Notes under the pieces: model-generated
The model's database searches: none
The model's input: the letters and a program-made list of their open reading frames with translations, nothing else
Told to the model about the DNA's origin: nothing
Part shown: positions 33,951 to 42,806 of the stretch, piece by piece
Layout of the letters: every line of letters begins with the position of its first letter
How positions within the stretch are numbered: the first letter of the stretch is position 1
Program-made: the position numbers and the translations under genes
From: Salidesulfovibrio brasiliensis JCM 12178
GTDB taxonomy: Bacteria > Desulfobacterota > Desulfovibrionia > Desulfovibrionales > Desulfovibrionaceae
Direction: 5' to 3'
Length of the DNA stretch: 64,000 nucleotides
NCBI RefSeq assembly: GCF_001311825.1
Contig: NZ_BBCB01000002.1
Coordinates: forward strand, 62,001 to 126,000

Positions 33951-35255
33951 TTATTTGTTGCGGCATTCCACGCTGCGGGCGTGTGCTTCCAGTCCTTCCA
34001 GCCGGGCCAGACGGGCGATCTTGTCGCCGTGGCGGGCCACATATTCCGCACTTGCGGCAACGACGCTCGACTTCTTGCAGAATGTCTGCACCGAGAGGGC
34101 GGAGGAGAAGCGTACCGTCCTGAGCGTGGGCAGTACGTGATTCGGTCCGGCAAAGTAGTCGCCTACCGGTTCCGGGCTGTGGTGGCCCATGAAGATGGCC
34201 CCGGCGTGGCGGATCTTGCCGAGCTTGGCCCACGGGTCGGCCAGCGAAAGTTCAAGGTGCTCGGGTGCGAGCTTGTTGATGAGGTCGGCGCCGGTGTCGA
34301 TGGTGTCCACGACGATGGTCGCTCCCCAGTCTTCAAGGGATTTGGCTGCGATCTCGCCACGCGGAAGCTCGGCGGTCTGGCGCTTGAGTTCGGCGCAGGT
34401 GGCCTCGGCCAGTTCAGAGCTGTCGGTCACGAGGATGGATGCGGCAAGCGGGTCGTGTTCGGCCTGCGAGAGCATGTCCGCGGCCAGCCATCCCGGAGTG
34501 GCGGAGTCGTCCGCGAGGATGGCGATTTCGCTCGGTCCTGCGACCATGTCGATGCCGACCTGCCCGATGAGTTGCGTTTTGGCCGTGGCCACGAAGATGT
34601 TGCCCGGACCGGCGATGACGTCGCACGGGGCGATGGTTTCGGTGCCGTAAGCCAGTGCGCCGATGGCCCATGCGCTGCCGCAGAGGTGGACCTCGGTGAT
34701 GCCGAGCAGGGCGGCCGTGGCGAGGATGTGCGGGTTCAGGGTGCCGTCCTTGCGAGGCGGGGAGGTCATGGCGATGCTTTCGACGCCCGCAACCTGTGCG
34801 GGGACTGCGTTCATTATCAGGCTTGAGATGAGCGGGGTTTCGCCGCCCTGACCACCGGGAACGTACAGCCCGACGCGCTCTACGGGCGTGACCATCTGAC
34901 CGAGCACGGTGCCGTCGGGCGAGGTGGTCCACCAGGACTTCTCTCTTTGATTGATATGGAACGCACGAATGTTCTCGATTGCCTCGCGCAGAATCTCCAC
35001 GTCGCTTTCGGGAACCTCGGTCAGCGCGCGATCAATGGCGTCCTGCGGAACGCGGATCATGTTCGGGGCGAAGTCGGCGCAGTCAAACTTGGCAGTGTAT
35101 TCGGCCAGCGCCTTGTCGCCGTTTTCACGAACGTTTTCGAGAATGTCGCGCACGATGCCGTCGACGTTGGTGTCGGGGTCTTTGCGCTTGTCCAGCCATT
35201 CCTGAATGGCGGGCCAGTCCTTCGGGCCTGAGTATGTGAGTCGTTTGCAGGGCAT
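33951..35255 (-). CDS. hisD: Histidinol dehydrogenase
   Basis: A 434-residue zinc enzyme carrying out the last two steps of histidine synthesis. Diagnostic features include VPGGQGGETPLISS, the SEIAILAD segment and the zinc-site residues in the AGPNHVLPT region (fitting HisD signature blocks). The start at 35255 has AGAGGACC upstream. It heads a probable operon with purC and the small membrane ORF. Confidence 0.95.
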   Translation of the reverse strand: MPCKRLTYSGPKDWPAIQEWLDKRKDPDTNVDGIVRDILENVRENGDKALAEYTAKFDCADFAPNMIRVPQDAIDRALTEVPESDVEILREAIENIRAFHINQREKSWWTTSPDGTVLGQMVTPVERVGLYVPGGQGGETPLISSLIMNAVPAQVAGVESIAMTSPPRKDGTLNPHILATAALLGITEVHLCGSAWAIGALAYGTETIAPCDVIAGPGNIFVATAKTQLIGQVGIDMVAGPSEIAILADDSATPGWLAADMLSQAEHDPLAASILVTDSSELAEATCAELKRQTAELPRGEIAAKSLEDWGATIVVDTIDTGADLINKLAPEHLELSLADPWAKLGKIRHAGAIFMGHHSPEPVGDYFAGPNHVLPTLRTVRFSSALSVQTFCKKSSVVAASAEYVARHGDKIARLARLEGLEAHARSVECRNK

Positions 35256-35353
35256 TCGGTCCTCTGGCTGGTCGTAATGCTTGGTTGTCCCCGGTCCGTT
35301 GCCGGGAGGCCATCTATATCGAAGGGGTGGGCAAAAGTCGAGAGGTCACGCAA

Positions 35354-35384
35354 AGAGACGCCGGGGTACGAAGGCCCGGCGTCA
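35354..35384 (-). terminator. Candidate terminator after the unknown gene at 35433
   Basis: GACGCCGGG and CCCGGCGTC arms form a stable stem; on the minus strand TCTTTG follows, a weak U tract. The rest of the 178-base gap (35256-35432) shows nothing else recognisable except the hisD start region. Confidence 0.5.
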
Positions 35385-35432
35385 GGTAAAATAATCTTAT
35401 GTAATGGCTGGTTGGCTCTCTGGACGACAGGG

Positions 35433-36038
35433 TTATATCTTGTTCTTCAACAGGCTTTCGGCGCTGATTGCCGAAGCCGCGACCGAGGTTTCGGGCAGTT
35501 CCGCCTGCATGGCGTATGCGTTGGCGGCCAGACGTTGCTGGAAAGACATGAGTCCCTCGCCGACATCCTGCCTTACGGGTGCGTGTACGTGACGGGCGAT
35601 GTTTTCGTGCAAGGCAAACCCTTTTCGGCGCAGCATCGGGTCGCCGCCTTCCTCGCCTTCTTCCTCTTCCTTGTCGAGCTTGGCCTTGTTCAGCGCGTGG
35701 ACGCCGTCGGAGAGGCGGGTCTTGACCTCGACACCGGTGATCTCTTCGATTTCTTTCTCTATATCCCTGATGCGTCGTTTCTGGGCCTCGGTGGGACTGT
35801 CGCCCATGTCCAGCAGCAAGTCGTTGAGCATGTCGCGCAGCTTGGCGAGACGTCGCTCTTCTTCGGGAGTCAGATCCCGTAATGACATGCCTTGGGATTC
35901 GCCGGACTCGCTCTTTTCATTGAAGTCCACGCCTTCATTGGCAAGAAACGTTTCGGTGAGCGAAAACTCTTTCTTTTCCTTTCGCTGCTGGAACGGATCG
36001 ATGCCAGTACTGCTTGTGACTGCGCCTATGCTGCTCAT
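35433..36038 (-). CDS. Uncharacterised protein, coiled-coil-like and charged
   Basis: A 201-residue cytosolic-looking protein without signal peptide or membrane segment. The N-terminus is Ser/Thr-rich, the middle (about 55-125) is a charged helical stretch with TPEEERRLAKLRDML and IRDIEKEIEEITG, and an acidic run KEEEEGEEGG follows. I do not recognise a family. GGAGA lies before the ATG. It is transcribed alone between the M23 peptidase gene and hisD; a role in surface or motility processes is only a guess and is not claimed. Confidence 0.65.
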   Translation of the reverse strand: MSSIGAVTSSTGIDPFQQRKEKKEFSLTETFLANEGVDFNEKSESGESQGMSLRDLTPEEERRLAKLRDMLNDLLLDMGDSPTEAQKRRIRDIEKEIEEITGVEVKTRLSDGVHALNKAKLDKEEEEGEEGGDPMLRRKGFALHENIARHVHAPVRQDVGEGLMSFQQRLAANAYAMQAELPETSVAASAISAESLLKNKI

Positions 36039-36125
36039 GGTTTATCTCCGGAAAGGATTTCCTCCTGGTTTAAATGAGCAAGTATCGTGCCTTGTGAATG
36101 TGTTGGCAATGCATTGAAATGGCAG

Positions 36126-36164
36126 AAAAAAAGAGGCGGACAACCCCCGGAAGGATTGTCCGCC
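36126..36164 (-). terminator. Rho-independent terminator of the M23 peptidase gene
   Basis: GGCGGACAA and TTGTCCGCC arms (nine pairs) with TCTTTTTTT following on the minus strand, just past the stop at 36188. Confidence 0.9.
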
Positions 36165-36187
36165 TTGTGCGTGTATTCAGCTGGGCG

Positions 36188-37519
36188 CTATCGGTTGAGC
36201 TTTATGTCGATATTATTTTTGATCCAGTGGCCGTCGAACCATTCGAGGGGCTGCACCGGGGTGCCGGAGACGTAGACGCCGAAGTGCAGGTGATCGCCGC
36301 CGGCCAGTCCGGTGGAGCCGGTCTTGCCGATGATGTCGCCGCGCGTGACGTCCTGCCCGACCTGAACGTCGATCTGGCTCATGTGCGAGTAAAGGCTCTG
36401 GAGGCCGAGACCGTGGTCGATGATGACGCAGTTACCGTAAATGCCGAGCGGCCCGGCGTGCATGATCTTGCCGGTGTTGGCTGCCGGGATGGGGGCGTGC
36501 CGCAGGCTGGCGAGGTCGAGGCCGAGGTGGGTCTGGTTGTCCACGACCTTGTCTTTATACATGTAGTCGCGGTAGTCGGCAAAGCGCGCTCGGTTGGCGG
36601 CGTTGGGCAGCCGCATGAACGTCCCTTCCCAGAGAGGAACCGAGGCGGTCTGCTGGCCGATCTTGTGAATGGCTTCGGCGTTCTCGCGGCGCAGGTTGTT
36701 GTTGACGTTCACATACTGCTGAAGCATGTCGGCCTCGCTCTGGCCGATGAACTGGGAGAACTGCGGCAGCACGCGCTCCATGAAACGGTCGGAAAGCCTG
36801 ATGCGGTCCTTTCGGAAATTGCGCGCATTGGCGTGGTAGTTGAAGGAACGCATGGCGCTGTTGCCAGCCTTGTCGCGGGCGGTGATGACCGGCGAAAAGG
36901 TGTCGGGCGGGGTGTCCCACGGCATGGCGAACATGCAGAGGTAGTTGATTTCCTGATCGTTCTCCTGACGGTAGGCCGGGAAGAAGCGCTCTCCGACACG
37001 GATTCCGGCTTCCACTGCCGGTTCGGAAAGGGAGAACTCGACCAGCCCGGCACCTCCCTGATTCAGGTTGGTGGTGTGCGTCTTGACGTAAACGCGCGGC
37101 GGCGTGGCGTCGAAATTGAATTCCTTGGAAGCCTTGGACAATCCGGAATCGCCGAAGGGGTAGAAGGATGCGTCCTTGGCCTCAACTTCCACGGTAAACG
37201 GACCTTCCTTGAGCCGGTCCTTGTCGAAGCTCATGGTTTCGCTGAAGCTCATGGTTCCCTGCGAGAGCTGTTTGTCGAACAGGGGGATGGTCTTGTCGTT
37301 CTGTACTGCCACGGCCTTTACCCATTTCAGTCCGCTTCCGGGGTCGGATGCGGTGATGGTGATCTTGGCTCCCTTGCCGAGGTCGGTGATGTCCGGCGTC
37401 ATGGCAAGCTTGGGGGGCGTGGTGTCGCGGAATACAAACCAACTGCCCGCCGCGAGCATGGCAAGAATGAGTATCGGCAGGATGTAAGCGGATATGTTGC
37501 TTTTCTTTTCTTTGTTCAT
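36188..37519 (-). CDS. M23 family metallopeptidase, membrane-anchored
   Basis: A 443-residue protein with an N-terminal transmembrane anchor (about residues 12-31), a central periplasmic region of beta-sandwich type and a C-terminal LytM/M23 domain. Zinc-binding motifs are present: HLGLD with the first His/Asp pair, and HLHFG with the final HxH. The active domain lies at about residues 310-420. Such enzymes cut peptidoglycan cross-bridges, or activate amidases if degenerate; here the ligands are kept. ATG 37519 (MNKEKKSN) is chosen since the upstream extension lacks a start signal. Confidence 0.9.
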   Translation of the reverse strand: MNKEKKSNISAYILPILILAMLAAGSWFVFRDTTPPKLAMTPDITDLGKGAKITITASDPGSGLKWVKAVAVQNDKTIPLFDKQLSQGTMSFSETMSFDKDRLKEGPFTVEVEAKDASFYPFGDSGLSKASKEFNFDATPPRVYVKTHTTNLNQGGAGLVEFSLSEPAVEAGIRVGERFFPAYRQENDQEINYLCMFAMPWDTPPDTFSPVITARDKAGNSAMRSFNYHANARNFRKDRIRLSDRFMERVLPQFSQFIGQSEADMLQQYVNVNNNLRRENAEAIHKIGQQTASVPLWEGTFMRLPNAANRARFADYRDYMYKDKVVDNQTHLGLDLASLRHAPIPAANTGKIMHAGPLGIYGNCVIIDHGLGLQSLYSHMSQIDVQVGQDVTRGDIIGKTGSTGLAGGDHLHFGVYVSGTPVQPLEWFDGHWIKNNIDIKLNR

Positions 37520-37605
37520 GGTACGGGATCTCCCGGTCTTTTTCGTTGCGAAAATATCTAGAATATGTCTACACACACCGGGGCCGGAAGACAAGCGATG
37601 AATGG

Positions 37606-37637
37606 AAAACGCCCGCTCCGGAAGGCCGGAACGGGCG
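37606..37637 (-). terminator. Rho-independent terminator of the CBS gene
   Basis: CGCCCG and CGGGCG-based arms around a GC-rich loop are followed on the minus strand by GTTTTCC, 27 bases beyond the CBS stop. Confidence 0.7.
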
Positions 37638-37663
37638 CAGGTGTCGCGCTTGAAGTGCCGGGG

Positions 37664-38089
37664 TTACTCGTCCAGCGCTTCCATGAGGTTGATGGCCAGC
37701 TTGAGGAAGTCTGCCTCGGTCAGGATGCCGCAGAGTTTTCCGTCGTCAAGGATGGGCAGGCAGCCGTACTTGTGGTTCAGCAGAATCTCCGCCGCGTCCT
37801 TGAGGGCCGTTTCCGGGGTGCAGGTGCGGATGTCCGTCCGCATGATCTCGCGGATGGGGATGCCGGAGTCGATTTCCTTGAGCGTCTCGGCGTCAAGGTC
37901 TGCAAGCTGCGAGATGGTCGCCCGCAGCAGGTCGCGGTGGGTTATGAGGCCCACGAACCGTTTTTCGGAGTCGACAATGGGGACGTGCCTGATGCGCTGG
38001 AGGTTCATGAGGGACTTGGCATGATGCAGGGTGTCCGTCTCGTAGAGAGAGAACACCGGACTGGACATCCAGTCGTGAATCTTGAGCAT
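37664..38089 (-). CDS. Tandem CBS-domain protein
   Basis: A 141-residue protein made of two CBS domains (about 1-60 and 75-135), with the typical HVPIVDSEKRFVGLITHRDLL and CLPILDDGKLCGILTEADFL strands. Such Bateman modules bind adenine nucleotides and act as energy sensors. It stands alone with GGAGGT before the ATG. The target is unknown. Confidence 0.9.
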   Translation of the reverse strand: MLKIHDWMSSPVFSLYETDTLHHAKSLMNLQRIRHVPIVDSEKRFVGLITHRDLLRATISQLADLDAETLKEIDSGIPIREIMRTDIRTCTPETALKDAAEILLNHKYGCLPILDDGKLCGILTEADFLKLAINLMEALDE

Positions 38090-38240
38090 GGGTACCTCCG
38101 TGTATTTTACGTTACAAGCATCACCGAACCGCCGATTCCTGTCAATGGGAAGAGGCCGCAGAGCGCAAGGTTGTTGACTTGATTCTCAAATGGAGTAAGC
38201 ATCCGCCAACGGTTGCAGAGCAGCATAGTGGAGGGGTTTG

Positions 38241-38885
38241 ATGATTGATCCGCGCAGACTGCGCGAGCGCATGGTCAAGGAACAGATCGAGGCGCGCGGG
38301 ATTTCCGATCCCGCGGTGCTTGCTGCCATGCGCGAAGTGCCCCGGCATCTCTTCGTCGAGCCTGCGCTGGCCATGAAGGCCTACTCCGACTCGCCGCTGC
38401 CCATTGGAGAGGGCCAGACCATCTCCCAGCCCTATATCGTGGCGCTCATGAGCGAGCTGCTGGATGTGAAACCCGGCATGAAAGTGCTGGAGATCGGCAC
38501 CGGATCGGGGTATCAGGCCGCCATACTGGCGCACATGGGTGCCGAGGTGCATACCGTGGAGCGCATCAGAAAGCTCTTTTTCGCCGCCCGCAAGCGATTT
38601 GCGGACATGCGGCTTTTTTCCATCCGGCCAAAGCTGGACGACGGAACCCTCGGCTGGCCCGAGGAGGGACCATATGACCGAATCATCGTCACGGCTGGCG
38701 GACCGCGCGTTCCACAGCCGCTGGTCGATCAACTGGCCGATCCCGGCAAGCTGGCCATCCCGGTGGGCGACACCCGCCGCCAGCAGTCCCTTATCCTCGT
38801 TACCAGGGAAAACGGCGAAGTCACGGAACAGAACCTCGGCGGCGTCGCCTTTGTGGACCTCGTCGGGTCACACGGCTGGACATAA
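38241..38885 (+). CDS. pcm: Protein-L-isoaspartate O-methyltransferase
   Basis: A 214-residue SAM-dependent methyltransferase repairing isoaspartyl residues. The SAM motif [15 protein letters not shown] and the [17 protein letters not shown] substrate loop are diagnostic. GGAGGGG lies just before ATG 38241. It leads the next plus-strand cluster, followed closely by the DUF368 gene. Confidence 0.94.
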   Translation: MIDPRRLRERMVKEQIEARGISDPAVLAAMREVPRHLFVEPALAMKAYSDSPLPIGEGQTISQPYIVALMSELLDVKPGMKVLEIGTGSGYQAAILAHMGAEVHTVERIRKLFFAARKRFADMRLFSIRPKLDDGTLGWPEEGPYDRIIVTAGGPRVPQPLVDQLADPGKLAIPVGDTRRQQSLILVTRENGEVTEQNLGGVAFVDLVGSHGWT

Positions 38886-38906
38886 AAGGAAATAAAGACG
38901 GTATTC

Positions 38907-39893
38907 GTGAATAAACAGACCCTTTCCAAGGCTTTCATGGCCAGCCCTGGCCCCCGGAGTTTTCCTGAGGCCGGACTTTTGGCGCTCAAGGGCATGTTCA
39001 TGGGCGCAGCCGACATCATCCCCGGGGTTTCCGGCGGGACCGTGGCCTTCATCACCGGCATCTATGATGACCTAGTGGATGCCATCCGCTCCTTTGATTT
39101 TTCCTTCATCCGCAGGTTGCTCAAGTTCGACCTCTCCGGCGCGCTTGCCGGGGTTCATCTGCGGTTTCTGATCTGTCTGGTCAGCGGCATCTTTCTGGCC
39201 GTGGTCGGTATGGCCCGTATTATCCACCATCTGCTCGCCAACCATCCGGTACAGGTCTGGTCCCTCTTTTTCGGGCTCATTGCCGCTTCCGTGATAGTGG
39301 TCGGTCGGCGCGCAGGAGGTTTTACGCTGGTCAATGCGGTCTGCTGCGCCTTCGGGGCGGCCTTCAGCTATACGCTCGTGGGCATGATTCCGGTGACAAC
39401 GCCGGAGACCTCGTGGTTCGTTTTCCTGTGCGGCATGATCGCCATCTGCGCCATGATCCTTCCCGGCATCAGCGGGGCATTCATCCTGCTTATGCTCGGC
39501 AAGTATGCCTACGTCACCGGAGCCTTGCGCAATCCCTTCGATCCCGGCAGCATGACGGTGATCGGCGTGTTCGCGGCGGGAGCCGCGTGTGGTATTGTTG
39601 TGTTTTCCCGCATCCTGCACTATCTTCTGCACCGTTGGCATGCCGCCACGGTGAGCGTGCTGACGGGTTTTATGATAGGCGCATTGCGCAAGGTCTGGCC
39701 ATGGAAAGAGGTGCTTGAGAGCACCCAGATACGCGGAAAGATTCATGTGCTGCGCGAAGCGAATATTCTTCCTCCGGCACTGGACGGGGCTTTCTGGCTG
39801 GCCGTCCTGCTTGCGTGCGCCGGAGTTATTGCCGTACTCTTGCTGGAGCGTTGCTCTGGCGAGTGTGTTTCCATTAAGAGCGACAGACAGTAA
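38907..39893 (+). CDS. DUF368 membrane protein (PopT-like undecaprenyl-phosphate transporter)
   Basis: A 328-residue membrane protein with about eight hydrophobic segments. The DUF368 signature GAADIIPGVSGGTVAFITGI is intact near residue 32. Members of this family have been shown to return the lipid carrier undecaprenyl phosphate across the cytoplasmic membrane for wall synthesis, acting beside DedA-type flippases. The GTG start at 38907 is uncertain; its SD is remote and a later ATG (residue 11) is possible. It is followed by mrp. Confidence 0.87.
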   Translation: MNKQTLSKAFMASPGPRSFPEAGLLALKGMFMGAADIIPGVSGGTVAFITGIYDDLVDAIRSFDFSFIRRLLKFDLSGALAGVHLRFLICLVSGIFLAVVGMARIIHHLLANHPVQVWSLFFGLIAASVIVVGRRAGGFTLVNAVCCAFGAAFSYTLVGMIPVTTPETSWFVFLCGMIAICAMILPGISGAFILLMLGKYAYVTGALRNPFDPGSMTVIGVFAAGAACGIVVFSRILHYLLHRWHAATVSVLTGFMIGALRKVWPWKEVLESTQIRGKIHVLREANILPPALDGAFWLAVLLACAGVIAVLLLERCSGECVSIKSDRQ

Positions 39894-39919
39894 ACTAACA
39901 GAATGAAAGGTGAAATACA

Positions 39920-40795
39920 GTGAGCGACAGTTGCAAGTCCTGCGGTGGCGGTGATTCCAACGCCAAGTTCGAGATTCAGAACCAGCTCATCAAGAATACG
40001 CTGGGCAACATCAAGCACAAGCTGTTCGTCATGAGCGGCAAGGGCGGGGTGGGCAAGAGTTCCGTGGCCGTCAACATTGCCGCCGCGCTGGCGGAAAAAG
40101 GGTACAAGGTCGGCATCCTTGACGTGGACATTCACGGTCCGAGCGTCCCGACCCTGCTTGGCATTACCGGCACTCTCGACATCGAACGCGGCTCGCTTGT
40201 GGTTCCCAAGAAGTACAACGAGAATCTTTTCGTGGTTTCCATGGAATCTCTTCTGGAAGACCCGGATCAGGCCGTTCTGTGGCGCGGTCCCATGAAGACT
40301 TCCGCCATTCGTCAGTTCGTCTCCGACGTGCAGTGGGGCGAGCTGGACTTTCTGGTCATCGACTCGCCTCCGGGCACCGGCGACGAGCCCATGACCGTGC
40401 TCAAGACCGTGCCCGAAGCGCTTTCCATCGTGGTCACCACTCCGCAGGAGGTTTCTCTTTCGGACGTGAGGAAGTCCATCAATTTCCTTCAGTACGCCAA
40501 GGCCAGCATCCTCGGCGTGGTGGAGAACATGAGCGGTATGGTCTGCCCGCATTGCCACCAGTCCATTGATCTGTTCAAGAAGGGTGGCGGCCGCGAGCTT
40601 GCGGAAAAGTACGGACTCGAATTTCTCGGCGGCATCCCGCTTGATCCCGCGACCGTGGTCGCTGGCGACAGGGGGACGCCCGTCGTATTGCTTGAAGAGG
40701 ATTCCTTTGCCAAGAAGGCTTTCCTCGCGCTGGCCGATACGGTGGCCGAGGCCGCCGAAAACAGTCTTGAGGCCGCGGCCTCCAAATCCGATTAG
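39920..40795 (+). CDS. Mrp/NBP35 family Fe-S carrier ATPase
   Basis: A 291-residue P-loop ATPase of the Mrp/ApbC class. The deviant Walker A GKGGVGKSS is at 40-48, switch-like DVDIHGPS and DSPPGTGDE motifs follow, and Cys-rich features occur at both ends (CKSCGGG near residue 5 and CPHC near residue 213). The latter CxxC holds the bridging 4Fe-4S cluster that is delivered to apo-proteins. GTG at 39920 with AAAGGTGA upstream is the start. Confidence 0.93.
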   Translation: MSDSCKSCGGGDSNAKFEIQNQLIKNTLGNIKHKLFVMSGKGGVGKSSVAVNIAAALAEKGYKVGILDVDIHGPSVPTLLGITGTLDIERGSLVVPKKYNENLFVVSMESLLEDPDQAVLWRGPMKTSAIRQFVSDVQWGELDFLVIDSPPGTGDEPMTVLKTVPEALSIVVTTPQEVSLSDVRKSINFLQYAKASILGVVENMSGMVCPHCHQSIDLFKKGGGRELAEKYGLEFLGGIPLDPATVVAGDRGTPVVLLEEDSFAKKAFLALADTVAEAAENSLEAAASKSD

Positions 40796-40804
40796 GCGGA
40801 ACGA

Positions 40805-41389
40805 ATGCCCAACAAGGTACTCAACCTCCCCAATTGTCTTTCGCTGACACGCATCGTGGCGGCTCCGGTCATCGTCGGGCTGCTCTACATTGAATTGTGG
40901 ACTGGCGCGCGTTACTGGGCCTACATGTCCTGCGTGCTCTTCATGATTGCGTCGGCGACCGATCTGTTTGACGGGATGATCGCCCGGCAACAGAACACCA
41001 TCACCAATCTCGGGAAGTTTCTCGACCCGCTGGCGGACAAGCTGCTGATCTGCTCCGTGCTCATCATGCTGGTCCGGCTCGGTCCCGAGTGGCGTGTTCC
41101 CGCTTGGGCCGTGATTATCATCATCGGCCGGGAAATCGCCGTGACGGGCATGCGGGCCGTGGCGTCCGACATGGGACAGGTCATCGCTGCGGACAAGTTC
41201 GGGAAGTTGAAGACCGTACTGCAGAGTTTCGCGCTGGTTCCGCTCCTTTGGCATTACCCCTTCATGGGGTATGACGTTCGCCAGATCGGACAGCTTCTGT
41301 TCTGGGCCGCAGTGGTCCTGACCGTGATTTCCGGTGCGAACTACCTGTACAGTTTCTACAAAAAGTGGTTAATATCCGAGGTGAATTGA
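40805..41389 (+). CDS. pgsA: CDP-diacylglycerol-glycerol-3-phosphate 3-phosphatidyltransferase
   Basis: A 194-residue membrane enzyme making phosphatidylglycerophosphate. The CDP-alcohol phosphotransferase motif is DLFDGMIARQQNTITNLGKF plus the following LDPLADK, containing the catalytic Asp residues. About five membrane segments. It starts nine bases after mrp and precedes the small unknown gene and divIC. Confidence 0.94.
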   Translation: MPNKVLNLPNCLSLTRIVAAPVIVGLLYIELWTGARYWAYMSCVLFMIASATDLFDGMIARQQNTITNLGKFLDPLADKLLICSVLIMLVRLGPEWRVPAWAVIIIIGREIAVTGMRAVASDMGQVIAADKFGKLKTVLQSFALVPLLWHYPFMGYDVRQIGQLLFWAAVVLTVISGANYLYSFYKKWLISEVN

Positions 41390-41409
41390 TCGCTTGACCG
41401 AGGCGTAAC

Positions 41410-41681
41410 ATGGCCGGAGACGACCTGAAGAATCATCTTGTGCGCATAACGAACTGCCTCCAGACCATTCTGGACCTGGAGCCGCAGATCGAGGGCCTCG
41501 AGCTGGGTGACGCCTTGCTCGATGAATTCAACGTGCTCAAGTCGTTTCTCGGGAAGATCGATGTGGTTGACGTCGCGGAAGAGGATGTGGAGCGCATTGA
41601 ACGCGCCACGCCAACTTTCTTCACGAACTGGAAGGCGCGCTGGCCGAAAACGACTCCGAAGACGGGAAAAGGCTGCAATAG
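41410..41681 (+). CDS. Small conserved-looking protein before divIC (frameshifted in this sequence)
   Basis: Starting at ATG 41410, the frame encodes MAGDDLKNHLVRITNCLQTI and an acidic helical protein up to about residue 65 (DVERIER). The next frame continues sensibly as HANFLHELEGALAE and stops at 41679-41681, directly overlapping the divIC GTG. The join near 41603-41607 needs one missing or two extra bases. The joined product is about 90 residues, acidic and helical. No family is recognised; the overlap with divIC implies co-translation. Confidence 0.6.
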
Positions 41682-42007
41682 TGAAATCGCTTGCGCGAAA
41701 TGTTGTCATTGCGGTCCTTGTTGCCGTAAACGTGTTGTTGTTGGCCCGGCTGCTTTTCAGCGACCAGAGCATGTTCGCCTATTCTCGGCTCAAGGAGCGT
41801 CACGAGGACCTCTCGCGCAGACTGGAGGAGGCCGAGGAGCGCAACGTGGAACTGAGCCGCGAGATCAAGCGGTTGAAAAGCGACCGCAAGTATCAGGAGA
41901 AAGTGGTGCGCGAGCGGCTCAATTTCGTTCGCGAGGACGAGATTCTCTACGTTTTCCCAGAGGATGGACAAACCGGCGGAGAAGCGAATAATGAAAGCGA
42001 AAATTGA
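41681..42007 (+). CDS. Septum formation initiator family protein (FtsB/DivIC)
   Basis: A 108-residue membrane protein: short cytoplasmic N-terminus, one transmembrane helix (about residues 8-26, VVIAVLVAVNVLLLARLLF), then a coiled coil with strong heptads (RLEEAEERNVELSREIKRLK) and the DivIC-domain end VVRERLNFVREDEI. It belongs to the FtsBLQ-type division complex. The GTG start at 41681 overlaps the preceding stop (TAGTG). Confidence 0.87.
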   Translation: MKSLARNVVIAVLVAVNVLLLARLLFSDQSMFAYSRLKERHEDLSRRLEEAEERNVELSREIKRLKSDRKYQEKVVRERLNFVREDEILYVFPEDGQTGGEANNESEN

Positions 42008-42803
42008 GTGGTATCAGGAAGTTCTCTCCCTTGAGCCGGGTTCCAAGGTCTTTTTCCCGCTCGCGAAGCTGTTTGTCGAACTCGGCAACCTCGACGACGC
42101 GGCCATCACGCTGCAGAAAGGGCTGGACCGGCACCCCGATTTTTTCGAGGCAAGACTGTTGCTGATTCAGGTGCTCTCGGAACTCGGGCGCGATGATGAG
42201 GTACACGGACACCTCGAACAGGCCGTTGCCCCACTCAAGGAATTTCCCGGGTTCTGGCGGACCTGGGCGCGCGCATTGACGGAAGAAAACCGCGATCTCG
42301 CGGTTTTTCTCATGCTTGTGGCCTCGAATGTTTCCGGCAACCCCATCAATTGGACCGACGTGGTCTTCGAGGGCATCGGCGCGCTCTCCAAGCGTCTCGT
42401 GGGCGAGCCGCTTCCCGCTCCGGCAGAGGACGCCTACCAGCCGTCCATGCCGGTCATGCCCAGCGTCGAGGAAATCGACGGGCATGTGGACGAGGAAGAC
42501 ATGGTGCGCCCCGAAGCGGGCAGCCTGCGAACCCGGACCATGGCCGAACTGCTTGCTTCGCAGGGAGATTACGGCGGAGCGCTTGACATCTATCGTCATC
42601 TGCTTGAAAACGCCACGGCGCAGTCGCGTCCCTCCATTGAGGAGCGGATTGCCGAATTGGAACAACTGGGAGGCGGTGCGGACGCCGGGCAAGGCGATGA
42701 TCCGTACAGCGTCCATTCGAAAAACCGGCTCATCAGCACCCTTGAGATGCTGGCCGCCCGGTTCGAGGCAAGAGTCGGAGAACTGGGGAACACCCGGGAT
42801 TAA
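41991..42803 (+). CDS. TPR-containing protein downstream of divIC
   Basis: A 270-residue protein with N-terminal TPR-like helices (about 5-90, with LAKLFVELGNLDDAAITLQK) and another unit near 180-200 (LASQGDYGGALDIYRHLLE), linked by a Pro/acidic segment. No signal peptide. ATG 41991, with GGAG nine bases upstream, is chosen over ATG 41964; both overlap divIC. Possibly a division- or envelope-associated scaffold by position only. Confidence 0.75.
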   Translation: MKAKIEWYQEVLSLEPGSKVFFPLAKLFVELGNLDDAAITLQKGLDRHPDFFEARLLLIQVLSELGRDDEVHGHLEQAVAPLKEFPGFWRTWARALTEENRDLAVFLMLVASNVSGNPINWTDVVFEGIGALSKRLVGEPLPAPAEDAYQPSMPVMPSVEEIDGHVDEEDMVRPEAGSLRTRTMAELLASQGDYGGALDIYRHLLENATAQSRPSIEERIAELEQLGGGADAGQGDDPYSVHSKNRLISTLEMLAARFEARVGELGNTRD

Positions 42804-42806
42804 AAT